NCBI GenBank assembly: GCA_030386875.1
Contig: CM059562.1
Span: forward strand, 70,802,201-70,866,200
Length of the DNA stretch: 64,000 nucleotides
Direction: 5' to 3'
Origin: Morinoia aosen
Lineage: Eukaryota; Arthropoda; Malacostraca; Amphipoda; Talitridae
The notes below the pieces were generated by a model, which saw only the letters and a list, made by a program, of their open reading frames with translations, searched no databases and was not told the DNA's origin. The first letter of the stretch is position 1. Every line of letters starts with the position of its first letter. Of this stretch, positions 1 through 12,290 are shown piece after piece. Position numbers and translations under genes: made by a program.

Positions 1-176
1 CACGATAACTGACGAGTCCGCCATGGTCACAGATAGGGCGACTGTCGCCCTCAAGCTTAAGCGATTGCGCCTGACTTATTCTTAAAGCACTTATGAACTA
101 ATCGTTTCTTGGCTGGTGTGGCAGCTAGCGCGTCCTACATGGCCTACTTTCTCAGTGAACTAATATATTTCCCTAC

Positions 177-219
177 CATTCCTCAAGCCTGTATCATAGA
201 TTTCTAAAATCTGAGTCGA
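177..219 (-). CDS. Candidate exon (43 nt), most 3' exon seen
   Basis: Fourteen codons (STQILEIYDTGLRN) plus one base. The acceptor is strong (accaactttgttcttcag); the donor (gtaggg) is moderate. The gene would continue left of the window. Confidence 0.33.
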
Positions 220-1546
220 CTGAAGAACAAAGTTGGTCCATAACAGGACCGGTGCTGTAGGAGCGTGACGCGGAGCATGTGTTGCGGTGACTGCCAGGTC
301 TTGTCTACCCCAACACGTCCGTCGCACCAAAATAGCATCTGCAGTACACGCGCCCGCGTTTTACGTGGTCTCGAACCTCATCTTCAAGAGCCAATATTGC
401 TTTTCATCTCATACATTTCCGGTGTGCTCTCATGCTCCCATTTTTAAGAAAAATTAAATTGTATGAATTTACTTTTTGTTTGCTGGAAATGTTCTCGTTG
501 CATGTGCCGTATTGTCTCATATTAACAATTCAGACTGCGGTTATAATTTATATTGTTTCCAGAATGAATTTGATTTAATTGTTCTATTCCTACGCGAAAA
601 ATTTTCTCCTTATTGATGCTTACGGTTCACATGAAGGGATTATACAACTATTCAGATATATTTCAGGTCATCTTTAGATAAAACTATTTTAGAACCCTGC
701 TAAATAAGATGTCTTATGGGGCATCCAATTATTCCACGTTTACGATTTCATAATATTCAATAACACTATACTTAATCCTTTAAGCGAGCAGGACTTTTCG
801 ATCCTCTTTCGAAAGTTGCCTTAATCCATTGCACTTTTAGGTAAATTTATTCCCTAATATGTCCTTTGAAAAATCCCTTCCGAGTGACGGTTCCTTCTTC
901 ATCCTGACATCGTGACTGCCTGGTGCCACTGCCAGTTCAGTGAGAGCGGCTGTTACAACGGTAGTGCGAATAGAATAATGCTGAAATTTAAGGGATATAC
1001 GATTGCTCGAATGATCGAATGATCGAAAATTTTTGTTTTTAACGGGAGATCTGGAAAAATTATGGAGTAATGATATTAATATAATTTTTCACACTAGGGA
1101 ATGATTCATGCTAGAACTACCGATTCAAAAATTTCCTTTGTTCAGTATTATTTTAGAGCAATAATCCTATCATCTTGATTCATCGAAAAAAAAGTTTTTT
1201 TGACTGCCTTCTTCCTCAATACCTTCAAAAAAGGCTTTCAACTTTTTTTAAGATGCCGGTTAATTGCCAAGTCTAAAAGTGTATTTTTTCGCACGCATAT
1301 TTCTTTAATAAGAAGTCCAAAGTTCTTGGGATGACAGCGGTAGTGCATGCATGTTCTTTTGCTGATTAGATTGTAAGTTATTTGAACGTGTTATTCCGCA
1401 GGACATGAATTTCGTATCAGTCAAACACGAAAATAAGTTCAAATATTTCATCACAGCCGATCCCTACATTATGACTAAGTATTCAGTATGCGCCTGTGTA
1501 GACCGAATCATAAGGTTGAGTCTCGATCGATCAATCGATCACTCAC

Positions 1547-1662
1547 TGCTGCATTATGTAGCATGTCGTGAGACAGGCACTTCAGTGCTTTTTCGAGGGA
1601 GCGCATCAGATATTCAGTTGTTCTGTGGTAGGAAGCGTAGCCATCATTCTGAAGAACGTGCC
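1547..1662 (-). CDS. Coding exon (116 nt)
   Basis: Two bases plus 38 codons: HVLQNDGYASYHRTTEYLMR, then SLEKALKCLSHDMLHNAA. The acceptor (cctcacgagatttctgcag) and the donor (gtgagt) are both strong. Its phase-0 end matches the candidate at 219. The peptide looks helical; not recognised. Confidence 0.58.
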
Positions 1663-1840
1663 CTGCAGAAATCTCGTGAGGCCAAGCGGTGAGGCCGGGA
1701 CACCTCATTTTCGCTCTATAAAGCGTAGGAGCTGTCGCCTCTGTAGTGTTCAGTTTGAGGTGAGCGAGAACGGCGCGGTGGTGGATTATTTATGAAATAC
1801 ATCTCACCTTCCTCATACAAGAGTGAAATTTTTGTGTGCT

Positions 1841-2088
1841 TTTAATACTTTGACTGCGACGGGTAAAACTGAAGTCTAATATATAAAGTTATTACAAATT
1901 AAGTTACAAATTTAAAGTTATTTGTAGTTAACAATGTTAAAAATAGGAAACATGAACTAAATCGTGCAATTATTTGGCTTCGATTAAGTATCTATGAAAA
2001 TTGAGTTTGTGACTACTGGTCGGTCAGCAGCACTATGAAAATCCCTTCTGTGGCCACCGGTGGCTCACGCCGCTGTCCAAGTGTTGAA
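1841..2088 (+). mobile_element. piggyBac-type MITE, copy 1
   Basis: It starts TTAATACTTTGACTGCGACG and ends with a CACCGGTG palindrome and GTGTTGAA. It aligns along its length with the copies at 54373 and 57120. Confidence 0.6.
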
Positions 2089-2252
2089 CCATATTGGGCA
2101 TTAATGAGAAGAGGCTTTCATATTTTGGAAATGATAGCCCACAAAATGACAAAGGCGCGTTTCTGACTTTTGAAAATTGGCTTTTTGAAGTTTCAGAGGT
2201 CTGCGAAGGGCATGGGAACTTTCCCAGCACTCTGCCATTCCGGTAGTTAAGC

Positions 2253-2441
2253 TTAGAGTGCATCTACAAAGGAAAGTTTTTCATCAAAAACTGCGATGTC
2301 ATTTATGAACGTTCTTTCTATTAACTCGTACAGGAAAGTATTTGCATTACTAAGACGTTTTCCATTCGGAGGTATGTGGGTTGCTAACGCTCTTGTATTT
2401 GGAGTGCGGATCCATTCTAGTCTTTCGCCGAATTTCCTCAT
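2253..2441 (-). CDS. Unassigned open frame, coding-like
   Basis: Sixty-two codons are open: MRKFGERLEWIRTPNTRALA at the start, ELIERTFINDIAVFDEKL near the end. No good splice donor is seen, and it lies just beyond a piggyBac-type MITE, so it could be a transposon remnant or a host exon with unclear ends. Confidence 0.22.
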   Translation of the reverse strand: MRKFGERLEWIRTPNTRALATHIPPNGKRLSNANTFLYELIERTFINDIAVFDEKLSFVDAL

Positions 2442-4868
2442 GGCATTTTTCCCTTGCTTTCGTTTCCTTGATCAGCAGCAACGGTGACCTATTTAAAGTT
2501 TCGCGTCATTCTTGTTTTGATGGCTTTGATAATCTTTGGAGCGAGAAAAGTTCGAAGTTGAGCACTTCACGGCGGTCTTAGGAAGTTTGAAGTTTGCAAC
2601 ACCAGCGCAGAATAAATGAACTAGATTATAGAGCCTTGAGCAACTTTACGATCTCAGATTTTGTCTTACTTGCATAATATAGTTCACTATAGCTGTTAGA
2701 TTGTATCTTATTTTAACTGACGTTGAAAAATGTTAGGTTGCCTCGGGAAGACAGAAGATTAAACCTTTCTTAATATTTACGGTCCTTTCCCTGTATATAA
2801 AGGGATTTTCCCAGTGTTTCAATTTCGTGCGAAAATTAGGGGAAGAATTTCGTCAGCCCTCTGAACTGCTGGGATTTTCTTAACGTACTGGTAACGACTC
2901 TAACGTTGAGAAACACCTATAATTATCTCGAGATGAAGTTAAACGTATCAATTGCTCACTGCTTGAATTGTGCACCGCTGGCGGTTTCTCCAGCTCATTA
3001 GTACTGCGAATCACCGAAAATGTTTTTGCCTCATGATTTTTGGAATAATTAATAGCACGTTATGGCGGAAGACATTATGATGACTTAGTGTGAGGTACTT
3101 TCCAAATGCAGCACCAACCTACCATCCATTAGGGGGAAGTTCTGAAAAATGCCAACCTGACCTGCAGCTTGTGATGCTCTGAGGCTTCAGTTATCGTTCC
3201 TACGATGCGCAGAAGGCATTGGGTTGATTATGTTGGTTAAAATTCTTGAGTAGTTTAAGTTTTCTTCTGGGGATAGAATGAAGACTGACGTGGGAACTAA
3301 TTGGAAAGAAACAAGCAACTGATTATGTGAAGTTATTTACAACCTCCCACTAAGTTTTTGTTATTGTCTCCTAATGCTATTTGGTCTCACTTGAAGAAAA
3401 TAAATTCCGTGAACATAATACAGATACCTCGAGGTAGTAACACTCGAATTTTTAACGCAAGATGACATTGAACAAGGGGTAAATTTCGAGGTCTATTGCA
3501 TTTAACAGTGTGATCAAATTAGGACACTGAATCGGAATCCATATAATGAAGAAACTGCGTAAAATTTCTCTATTTCTTAAAGCCGCTACCCCATCACCCG
3601 ACTCGCAGAAATATACCTTGATAGGAATCGTTGCTCAGTTCCTCGGAAAATTTCATACATGAAGTTTCGTACGAATGAAGTGCAGAACAGCTTGGCCTTC
3701 CTGGCCCCAAAACATATTTGAACAACTAATAAATATTTTTCTCATCCTTGGGTTTTGCCAAATATCTCTAAGAGATAACTCTTTATATATGTGTTGTCTC
3801 TGGACTGCGTCGCAATCGTGCATGGAGGAGTCGGAGTGGCGGGGACAGTTTGTTGCATTCGAGGCTACCGTGAAGCTCCTCCACCCTGACTTCTGCGGTC
3901 CGCGCACTACACGCAGATAAATTGCAATGGTTTTAATTCTAATGAATAACTTCAAAGTGTGCTGATCTCAAGTCATTTAATCATTGAAAAAATAATAAAG
4001 GGAAGCTCCAGTTCCTATTAAACAGTCTACGAGCGAATTTTCTTCAACGAGTGTATAATTACAGAGCGATTTTTTGAAGCCTTATATATCATGAAGTTAT
4101 CTAAATCAAATGATATATATCATACATTAAGAACGATAAGTTCAGAGGTGCATTGTGCATCTGCGGATGTACTGGCCCTAAGAGGTTCAGTGCGCTCTTT
4201 TAACACATAGATTACAGAATTTTCGTCAAAAAAATGGTTATTGAATTATGAACTTTGACTGTAACTTTTTATAATGTATCTATAAGTCAGGCAGGTAGAA
4301 TTAAAGTAATAAGTTATACGAGCTGCGTTTTTGCACGAGTAAGTTGCACAACTCCGGCGCTTTGTGTTCGATACCAAGCAAAGCATGCACAGCGGAAACA
4401 TGCACGGACCTTTCATGACCATGTCTATAGCTGTTTCTAATGTACTGTACCTGGAGAGTTCTTGTAAACACTAGAGAGTTATTTTGTATTTTTCTTTACG
4501 AGTAATTAATGGCTTGGTAGGGCACGCAGGAAGTTTGATACCTCAGAGGGATAACTCAGAGCTGTGATTGCAAACTTTGAAACTTCTTTTGTTCTTTTAT
4601 CTATTCTAGAAGAGAAGTGTACAGATCATCGCAATTGCGAGCAATTTATGTTCGCAGCGATAGATAAAGTTAACATGTCCAAACAGTTATAGAAATTGGC
4701 ACTAAAACTGTCCTCTTTCACGAGAACACACAAATGTAGAAAAGTATCTTTAGTTAAGCTAAGCCAACTTATGTGAAAATTTTCACTCTCGTATTTCTCT
4801 CTGAGCATCTACATTTGTTTTGTATTACACACAGTATGCATAATTTCTTTTGCAGGTATGCTCTCCAC
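2442..4868. other. Unassigned, probably intron
   Basis: AT-rich. A GC-richer patch at 3800-3915 is open on both strands (plus: EWRGQFVAFEATVKLL; minus: AEVRVEELHGSLECN) but no pair of splice sites fits. Nothing else is recognised. Confidence 0.4.
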
Positions 4869-4999
4869 CTGGTTGTTGAAATGATAAAGTAGGAACTTCA
4901 TTGGCTTTGAAAAAGGCGTACTTTTTGAAAATTCGCCATTGGGCATGAGTTGAAATTTGTTGGTGACATCTTTGGTACTCAATGCCAACATAGCAGCAC
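4869..4999 (-). CDS. Coding exon (131 nt)
   Basis: Two bases plus 43 codons: AAMLALSTKDVTNKFQLMPN, then GEFSKSTPFSKPMKFLLYHF and NNQ. The acceptor is gaagacttgttccagcag; the donor CAG, then gtggag is moderate, and the frame stays open for 19 codons more. Product not recognised. Confidence 0.45.
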
Positions 5000-5617
5000 C
5001 TGCTGGAACAAGTCTTCCGTATAACAGTGCTAGATTGTGGTCCGTAAATATGAGCGAGTCGACTTTATATTATGTTGCATACTTATCGAAAACTGACGTC
5101 CGCCACCAGTGTCTTCGATGTGAAATAAATTCCACAGAGTAGGCTGTTTACCCGTTTAAAAAGGTCAGTGTGCTCTTCACTCATTTAAAGTTGCCCTAAA
5201 AACCATGAAAGAAAATTACCACTGCGCATTTCAAACCATCGTAATACCGGTTGTTATATAATTGCATTTTCGGTTGATTGGGTAATCTTGCTGCGCAATT
5301 CCCATCGCTTCTGAAATGATAATTTGGTGATGCTTAAGTGAAGTCAACTTCGTGCAATAAGTATTATAATAAAAGAAAAATAAAAACAAAAAAAATTATG
5401 GTCTCTTTCTTCCCTACCGGCCTTATCAGTCGAGTCCCATTGCAGAACCTGACAGCTTGGAATGGTTACTGAAGGCTATAGGATTCAGCTCAATATGTAA
5501 CAATCATTATTCCAGGCTTTGAGTGCGAGGCAATATGTGAACGTACCGTAGTTTACCCTCGCATTGTTCATATAATTATAGTTCAGAGTTCAAATTATCT
5601 ATCTGTGCGATTGGGTG

Positions 5618-5789
5618 ACTTAAAATCAGTTTGACCACCTGCGTTAGTTTCCAATGTGCTCATTTGAAATGGAGAAAGTATATACTTCAGCATATAACTG
5701 TCGTTGTCGTAAGGGTTAGGAATCATTGAGACGTATCTAAATATACAGAATTGCGAATGAACATACTCTCCAATCCTTCCTTTTTTTCT
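5618..5789 (-). CDS. Candidate exon (about 172 nt)
   Basis: The frame runs KKGRIGEYVHSQFCIFRYVS, then NPYDNDSYMLKYILSPFQ to TLETNA. A T-rich tract and ctgtacag precede it; the donor (gtggtc) is mediocre. Its leftover G would join GT of the exon at 4999. The frame is open beyond both ends. Confidence 0.3.
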
Positions 5790-6287
5790 GTACAGTTTTA
5801 GCAGGGGGTCAAAAACAAGAGCGGGCGCCACGCAGAGTAGGTCGATTTAGCTTCATGATCCACTTAGTTGTGTTGTGTCAACACAAAATATTTTTGCGAA
5901 CATGTTACGTAGAAACTTAACCTCATGAAAGAATGTTTTTCCTAAAAGAACATGCCATAATCGTTGCAATATATGAGTCTCTGAATTGACCACATACGAT
6001 GTACTGTAGTTTGAGTTCCTTTGTTACAGTTGGGTGTTATACGCACACAAAGTTAATACGCTCTGCACAACTGATATAACGCGAACAGATAAGTTGTTTG
6101 ACATGTGAATTGCGTGTATTTCATATTACATCATTTTTTGTTCCGCCTACATTTGTCTCGAAAGTTTTTAATTTCATTTCTGACTGCAGTAGTCACCGAT
6201 GTCCGCTCACACTCGTAGGTTTGAGCTCTCCTCGCACACACAGAATTTGGGTTTAACTCGTTTGAAACCATGCAAGGAAGCCCTTAC

Positions 6288-6382
6288 CTGACCGGCGCTC
6301 CACCAGGCATGTTCTACCGAAGTCAAGTCAATGTATTTGTATTCAATGTTATGAGTCCGAGTATTTGAACAGTAGAAGTGAG
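6288..6382 (-). CDS. Coding exon (95 nt)
   Basis: Two bases plus 31 codons: HFYCSNTRTHNIEYKYIDLT, then SVEHAWWSAGQ. Both splice sites are excellent: acceptor tattctcgctttcctcag, donor CAG, then gtaagg. The other frames stop. Product not recognised. Confidence 0.52.
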
Positions 6383-9102
6383 CTGAGGAAAGCGAGAATA
6401 ATTTTGCCCGAACTGTTCATCTTGCTTTTTTTAGAAAACAGGAAAATAGTACATTCGTAGATTTTTCTTGGAAAACAAAACTACGTATTAAGAAGACGAA
6501 TATTTCTTATAGAAATAAATACACACTGTTGTTTTGCATTTATTTCGGTTTGCAACAATTGTTTCCATATTGTAGTTATTTTAAACAATATCTTATAATA
6601 ATGCTTTGATAACTATTATCCTGATGACGAAGAATTAGAGGAAATTGATATTCGTGAACCAAGATTTATCTGAACTTCACTTTCAGCGAAGTGAATTTTA
6701 GATTTTATTTTTAGCGGTCGATTATGCACACGAGTGACGTGTTCTTTTATCTTAACGAAGATGCGACGGTTTACGACCTGTTGTGCCTTTTATAAGACAC
6801 TTGTTTAGGTTATACGATACAGTTTCGCAAGGAATATTTATTAATAGCTCGGGGCGCGGGGAGGAGCTTCGAGGGCACATGTGCAGCTGGTGAAAAATGC
6901 GTACCTGTAAAGTACATCAAAGTTCTCCAGTAAATAAGCAGGCTTTTAGAGCACATCTTCTGACCTGACAGGTGGTGGGAGGATTATCGAAGTATTTTCA
7001 GCTTGAGGTAACGGTGTTTATAATTGACCTATAAGCTGCTGCGTTGTATTCCATTATTTTCCCTTTTCGCTTTTCAGATTTGATGAACTTCTGCGTAGCT
7101 CTCAGTTCGTAGTGATCCATTCAAAAGGAGCTTTGGAAAACAAGTGGTATTGCTCAATGGTATTGCTGCGGATGTTTTTATCGGTACTTGAACAGTGTTC
7201 TACAGGTCGTCTAGTGAAGGTTTCATCTGATATTGAGAAACGTGAGGCCGCGGTCGATGTTGCTGCATGTTGCAAGGCCTCTCAAGAACGTTCGACTGGA
7301 GCTAAACTGCTCGTCACGCGATGCTGGGGCCGCGACCATAACAGATATGGCTGCAGTTGCTGTTGCATTTTTAAAGTGTCCGTATGGCTACCGGCGCAGT
7401 TCCAACTCCCGTTCCGCTGTCAATACCGAGGTCGGATAGAAGTCGTTCCAGGCAGATCTACTGTAGTCAAAGCCTGATACTTCCGCGCACTCACCATATA
7501 AAATTCAATGTGGCTTTACTGGCTCTGCTTCTCGGAAGTCCGCCCACTTTGCAGTGGCGTGTCCGTGTTCCACGAATTGAGTGCTGAACTTTCAATGTTT
7601 GCGTTATTTAGAGAATATAGTAAACTGGGACTGAATAATTAAATTCTATGAATATTAGTACAGTACAATGAATATTGAAATTGGGTTATAATGTTACTCG
7701 TGAATTAATCAAAGTCTCTTCTCACGCTATGCTCACCGCTGCCGAGGTAAAGGCTATACTCGCTTTTTGTTGATTCTTGACCTTACTGGTCAAATGGAAG
7801 AGTTTCATGCAACTATAATGAACTTGCCCTGTCCTCCAATGTTAGGAATTTCACATCAGTGGACGATACAATGCCACGTCATGCATGGCTTATTATACAT
7901 GTGCAGGAATACAAATTGACGTGCTAAACTGACCTGGAATGTAACGCGAATGCACGTCCTCAAGCAACAGCATCCAGTTCATGTGAGTTTATTCCTGCAA
8001 AATTAAATGGTTTTGGAGAGCCGTTTCATTGACACCTGGTAGTATGCTAGATAAGCAACATTTAGTCATTGATGCGGAGACGAACTGTTTCTATCTTTTG
8101 ACCGCTGAAGTTGCCAGCTTTTACTACAGAGGTGAATTATTTTTCTGCCTGAAAGTCAGACGTGATTCATTTAATTTAATTCATTTTTGTAAGTTGCGAG
8201 CCTCTGATCGCTTAAAAGTTCCGGCTACGCAGGTATTTCAAACTACTCCTTCAATATTCCTCCAGGTGTGTTGCAGAATCAAAAACTGAAAAATAATATA
8301 ATTTACTTTTCCTTTAAAGTTCATAATGTAGGCTGATCTAATCTTCTGTTCAATCTCACTCTAGTGAAACCATATTCAGAAATTTAATGATTGATTCGCA
8401 GCCGAGTACTACAAAACAAAGTAAAGACCATAGTTTGCAGAAAGAGTTGGTTAAAAGTCTACATGAGAGAGATTACCTGAAGGAAGACTTATTCGAGTAA
8501 GAGCTCAAGCGTAATCAGGAGTGCATGCAAAACTGAGTCAGGAGAGTATGAGAGAGACAGAAAACTTCAGCAGCTGAGTCTTCGAGCAATTTTGAACAAT
8601 AATACTTTTCACATAAGCTTAGTCCACTAAGAAATGGCCAGTTATTTTTCACTACTAACATCTCGTAGAAGACATTTAGACTCTCTAAACTTCACACACT
8701 TTTGAAGGTTGCTCAGTGCCAGCTTACGACAGGATGTGCTCTTAACGTGAATCGAGATCCTATTTCTAGCTGCACTTTTCCTCTTTGTAGAATGGAAATA
8801 CTGCTCACATGCTCCTGCGCAAAGGAATATATGAGGTCATGCTAAACACATGAGGTTATATTCATCAAATAGTAAACACGACGAGAATGAGGCAAACAGG
8901 GTTGACAACTTTGCGGTATCTAGAGCTCTTTAGGTCATTTATAAACATTTTATTATGAGTTTTTCTTGATAACTCCACTGATGTCTTTTTGACGTATTCA
9001 CACTATACTGAGTTCGCATAAAAAATCCTATTTTTCCAGAATTCTCGGTTTTATATTTTGCACGAGATCTTGCAAGGAAAGATCTTCTGTTTTTCCACTT
9101 GC
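6383..9102. other. Unassigned, probably intron
   Basis: No repeat family is recognised. The patch at 7230-7480 is GC-richer and has a minus-strand frame (APASRDEQFSSSRTFLRG) without a donor. Confidence 0.35.
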
Positions 9103-9198
9103 CTTGAGTACGCTACACCCACAGTGCTTCCACATCTGCATAAGTGTCATGTTGCTAGTACTACAAACTACTCCTTCAATATCACTGCACTCAACAGC
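9103..9198 (-). CDS. Candidate exon with a GC donor (96 nt)
   Basis: Thirty-two codons in phase 0 at both ends: AVECSDIEGVVCSTSNMTLM, then QMWKHCGCSVLK. The acceptor is gcatgctgtcgtgtgcag. The donor is AAG, then gcaagt, the usual consensus of rare GC-AG introns. Nineteen bases of it recur at 8238-8256. Confidence 0.4.
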
Positions 9199-9540
9199 CT
9201 GCACACGACAGCATGCACCAGCACTACACCAATGCATTCACTCCATGCCTTGGCCAACGTCACGGCTCGTAGCTACTGCCACACCCACGCTAATACTGTG
9301 ACCACAAACATGCGTGTGAAAAATCCCGACTGAATGAGAAGCCTTCCTCTTACCAGGCACTCAGGGAGCTATAGATCGGGAGACCCTCTAATCGATGGCT
9401 TTGTGTGCGCTGATGGCCATCACGCCACATTCTTTGTGGCGTGCTCGCCTTCAGTTGATAGATCAGAGTATTTTATTGATTGGCTTTCGTGGTAGATGTT
9501 TATGATGTAATGTTGCTCTCGATTTTTCCGTGTAATCAAC

Positions 9541-9715
9541 TCTCAGGGGAGAAACCGTTAGGTTACTTCAGCCATCGATAAGTCTTCTGGATTTGTACTT
9601 TTTGTACCCACTTCTTCTAGTTTTATGTCTTCTTCTCGTTCTCGGTCCCTTCTCTTCTTTCTCTTGCAATTGCCTTTTTTGTGGCTCTCAAGCCGCAACA
9701 AAGGCAATTTCAAGA
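9541..9715 (+). mobile_element. SINE-like copy, divergent subfamily, ending in a hairpin
   Basis: It has the head CTCAGGGGAGAAACCGTTAG and shares GTTAGGTTACTTCAG with the copy at 45548. At 9664-9713 its end is an inverted repeat: CTCTTGCAATTGCC... and ...GGCAATTTCAAGAG around a 4-base loop. Confidence 0.5.
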
Positions 9716-9931
9716 GAGCGCACCCTTAAACTATCGTCTGGTTATCGGAAAATTAATTACAGCGGTGGTTAGAGATTTTTCGATCCGATCAAAAATTTTT
9801 GCTGTATCGGTTGTGCATTTAGCTTGCGGGGGTTCATTGCAATTAACGTCGAGCACACAAATTTTGCTTCATGGAGTTGTACGGCTCAGAAATATGGGGG
9901 GTAGATTTTACAGTCCAATCGGCTTTTTACC

Positions 9932-10005
9932 GTGAAAGAGAGAGAAGTAACTATCATGAAAGAGAGAGACGCTACTAGGATGAAAGAGAGAGACGTTATT
10001 ATGAG
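9932..10005 (+). repeat. 24-bp tandem repeat with a charged reading frame
   Basis: Three units of about 24 bp (ATGAAAGAGAGAGACGCTAC). One plus-strand frame reads HERERRY, stop, DERERRYYEERE, so the repeat unit is a whole number of codons. Antisense to the inferred gene; probably simple repeat. Confidence 0.6.
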
Positions 10006-10799
10006 GAAAGAGAAACCATATTACGCAACGAACTCACATGTTTGAACTTTATGATTTTTTCTAACGATAATTTCTATTTCATTTATCTATTTATTAACTG
10101 AAACAAGGTGAAAAGCTATGGCATCCTTATCCGATCAGGGTTTGCTTTTATATCTTTAGTTAGTGCGTGCGCTCTTCATAAAGCAGGAAGATCCACGCCA
10201 TGAACACGAGATGGAAGCACGTGTTATATCCTGGCCAAGTTTCTCGGACTGGAGAGGATGCGACAATGAAGTAAATTAATTATTTAAGGAGGGCTCTAAG
10301 CGATGAGGACAAGGATCTGCTCCTTCTCCGGTACGCTACTTGATATCTAAGGGAATATTGTTCAGTAAATTACAACTGCGTTTGTGAGAATAAATTGAGT
10401 TGCTCTACTTTTCTCGAGAAGATGTTCATCGGTAATTTCTTCATTAATGGGAAGAGTTCTAAATTTAAATATGATTTAAGAATGAGAATTAGATTTGCTA
10501 CTTGCAATAAAGAAAGGAAAACAAATTATTAGCGATGAAATCTTCGGTTCCCTGCTCCAATTCACACACGTGAGTCTTACGTTAGTTCTGCGGAAAGAAA
10601 TGGACGGCCAGCTAGCAAACTTCTGGAGTTTCAGTTTGCAGTGCTGCGACCTGGTGACCTGAAGACATAAGCAACTCCTTCAATTAGAGCGCAGAACAGC
10701 TCGTGCCGTCATGATCGCCTCTGTATCAGTTGCTGCAGTGGCAGATGGAGGTAATCTGCGAGCCGTGTTATGAGGAGACCAACACCCCTTATTTGGCAC

Positions 10800-10872
10800 C
10801 TGCGAGCTGGCGGTGCCGTTCTATGTAACGAGATTCCATCGCTCCCACTGTCACTTCGTCCTAGCGCACTGG
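10800..10872 (-). CDS. Coding exon (73 nt)
   Basis: Two bases, 23 codons (SALGRSDSGSDGISLHRTAP, then PAR) and two bases. The acceptor is gatattgatctctttcaag and the donor CAG, then gtgcca. Phase fits the exon at 11670. The Ser/Asp-rich stretch looks like a phosphorylatable loop. Confidence 0.45.
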
Positions 10873-11449
10873 CTTGAAAGAGATCAATATCAAACTTTTG
10901 TGCCATGGAATGAGTTTTTGGAATTCATGCTTGATTTCCCAGTTGTTCATTTCATGGGGAATTATGACTAGTCTCGATTGATAATAACTTTGTTTTGAAG
11001 GAAAATTGTAATAGTAGTGCTTTTTCGGTTCTTCAATTAAATTAAATGCATTCTGGTAATGTGAAAACCGTGCTCAGATACATGTTTCAAACGAGTGCCA
11101 CGGATAATCTCCTGCCATCTTGGTTGTTGGAAGAAATGACCGCGTATTGGCGTTGATGACTCCAATTAATTTCCATAATGATTCCAATTGACCTTGAGGA
11201 GGAAACATTTAATTCTACTTCATTTTCTGTTTGATGACCAAGGGACGATAAATTGATAAGCTTTTTTTATTTTAGAAGTGAAAGAATGTTATGTCGTGGA
11301 AATGTTGGACACTACGCTAGGTGCAAAAATTCTTGATACCACCTTCAACCAGAGGCTCAACTAGAAGTTATTTTCTGACTTTCCTAGCTATATATACGTT
11401 GTTATGTCGTAATGTTTGAAACAATTATTAGTAATTTAGTACATACATG

Positions 11450-11640
11450 TTAGCTTTTTTCGTCGAATTTCAAGTCGACAGATGCCTCGGTGCTCTTTTT
11501 CATTTAGTAAATAATTGCTAGCTCTTTCGTTGAATTTCAAGTCGACACGTCCCTTAGTGCTTTATTTGATCTAGTAAATAATTGCTAGCTTTTTCGTTGA
11601 ATTTTAAGTCGACAGGTGCCTCAGTGCTCTGTTTCTGACC
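11450..11640 (+). repeat. 67-bp tandem repeat, 2.8 copies
   Basis: Copies start at 11450, 11517 and 11584. The unit holds GAATTTCAAGTCGACA and TAGTAAATAATTGCTAGC. Confidence 0.85.
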
Positions 11641-11669
11641 ACAACCCACCCTCACCAAGGCTAGCTCAC

Positions 11670-11747
11670 CTACAACGCAGATACGACCACTGTTTCCATC
11701 TATACTTTGCTTCGTAGCTAACAAAATTTTTCCATCGTTGACGAATC
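11670..11747 (-). CDS. Coding exon (78 nt)
   Basis: Two bases, 25 codons (FVNDGKILLATKQSIDGNSG, then RICVV) and one base. The acceptor is ttagctcgaaatttgtcag and the donor is strong (gtgagc). The leftover G joins CC of the exon at 10872 to give Ala. A 67-bp tandem repeat ends about 30 bp beyond the donor. Confidence 0.5.
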
Positions 11748-12084
11748 CTGACAAATTTCGAGCTAAACAGTGATACCGTGAAGCACAGTTGTATGCGAGA
11801 ACATGGAATATGCGAGAGCATTATCGCTATGCGGTGAGTGATTGTAGCACAGCGTAATAATCGTTATCGTTGCGATAGCGTTGACTTGAGTGAGGCCATT
11901 TTCAGGAGAGGGCTGCAGAGAATTGGTCCCCCCAGGGACGCTAGCCCCTCCCGCCGTGCGCCGCCTCGTGACGCATTAGCCCGGCGCCACTCGCGCCCCG
12001 GTCTCGCTCGGCCAGTCCTGCGCACCCTGTAGCGGCTGGTCTCCACGCTGTTGAGGTCCTGGCATGCTTTATGCTAACACACTC

Positions 12085-12290
12085 GCCCCCTCAGTGGGAT
12101 ATATCTTTGTAAATGTTGTATCTACAGACATTAGCGCTTCCTATGGCACTTTATATACATATTCGTCCCCTCAGTGGGATACCATAACTGTATCTATAGA
12201 AGTTAGCGCTCCCTAGAAAAAGATACGAGGTCCTGAGATAAAGATTAGGTAGGCGATATGTTTTCTACTTCAAATTTTTCTCCAAGCTCA
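12085..12290 (+). mobile_element. SINE-like copy with duplicated head
   Basis: Two heads (CCCCCTCAGTGGGATA at 12088 and CCCCTCAGTGGGATACC at 12167) are followed by GTCCTGAGATAAAGATTAGG. A possible tail of the same copy (GGTGCCTTCTTCCTTCCTC, GGAACACCTTTGTT) lies at 12783-13030, so about 500 bp may have been inserted between. Confidence 0.5.

Noticed and set aside
1-60. Hammerhead-like CTGACGAG at the window start
   Set aside because: No GAAA or stem II follows; only a small palindrome, GGGCGACTGTCGCCC.
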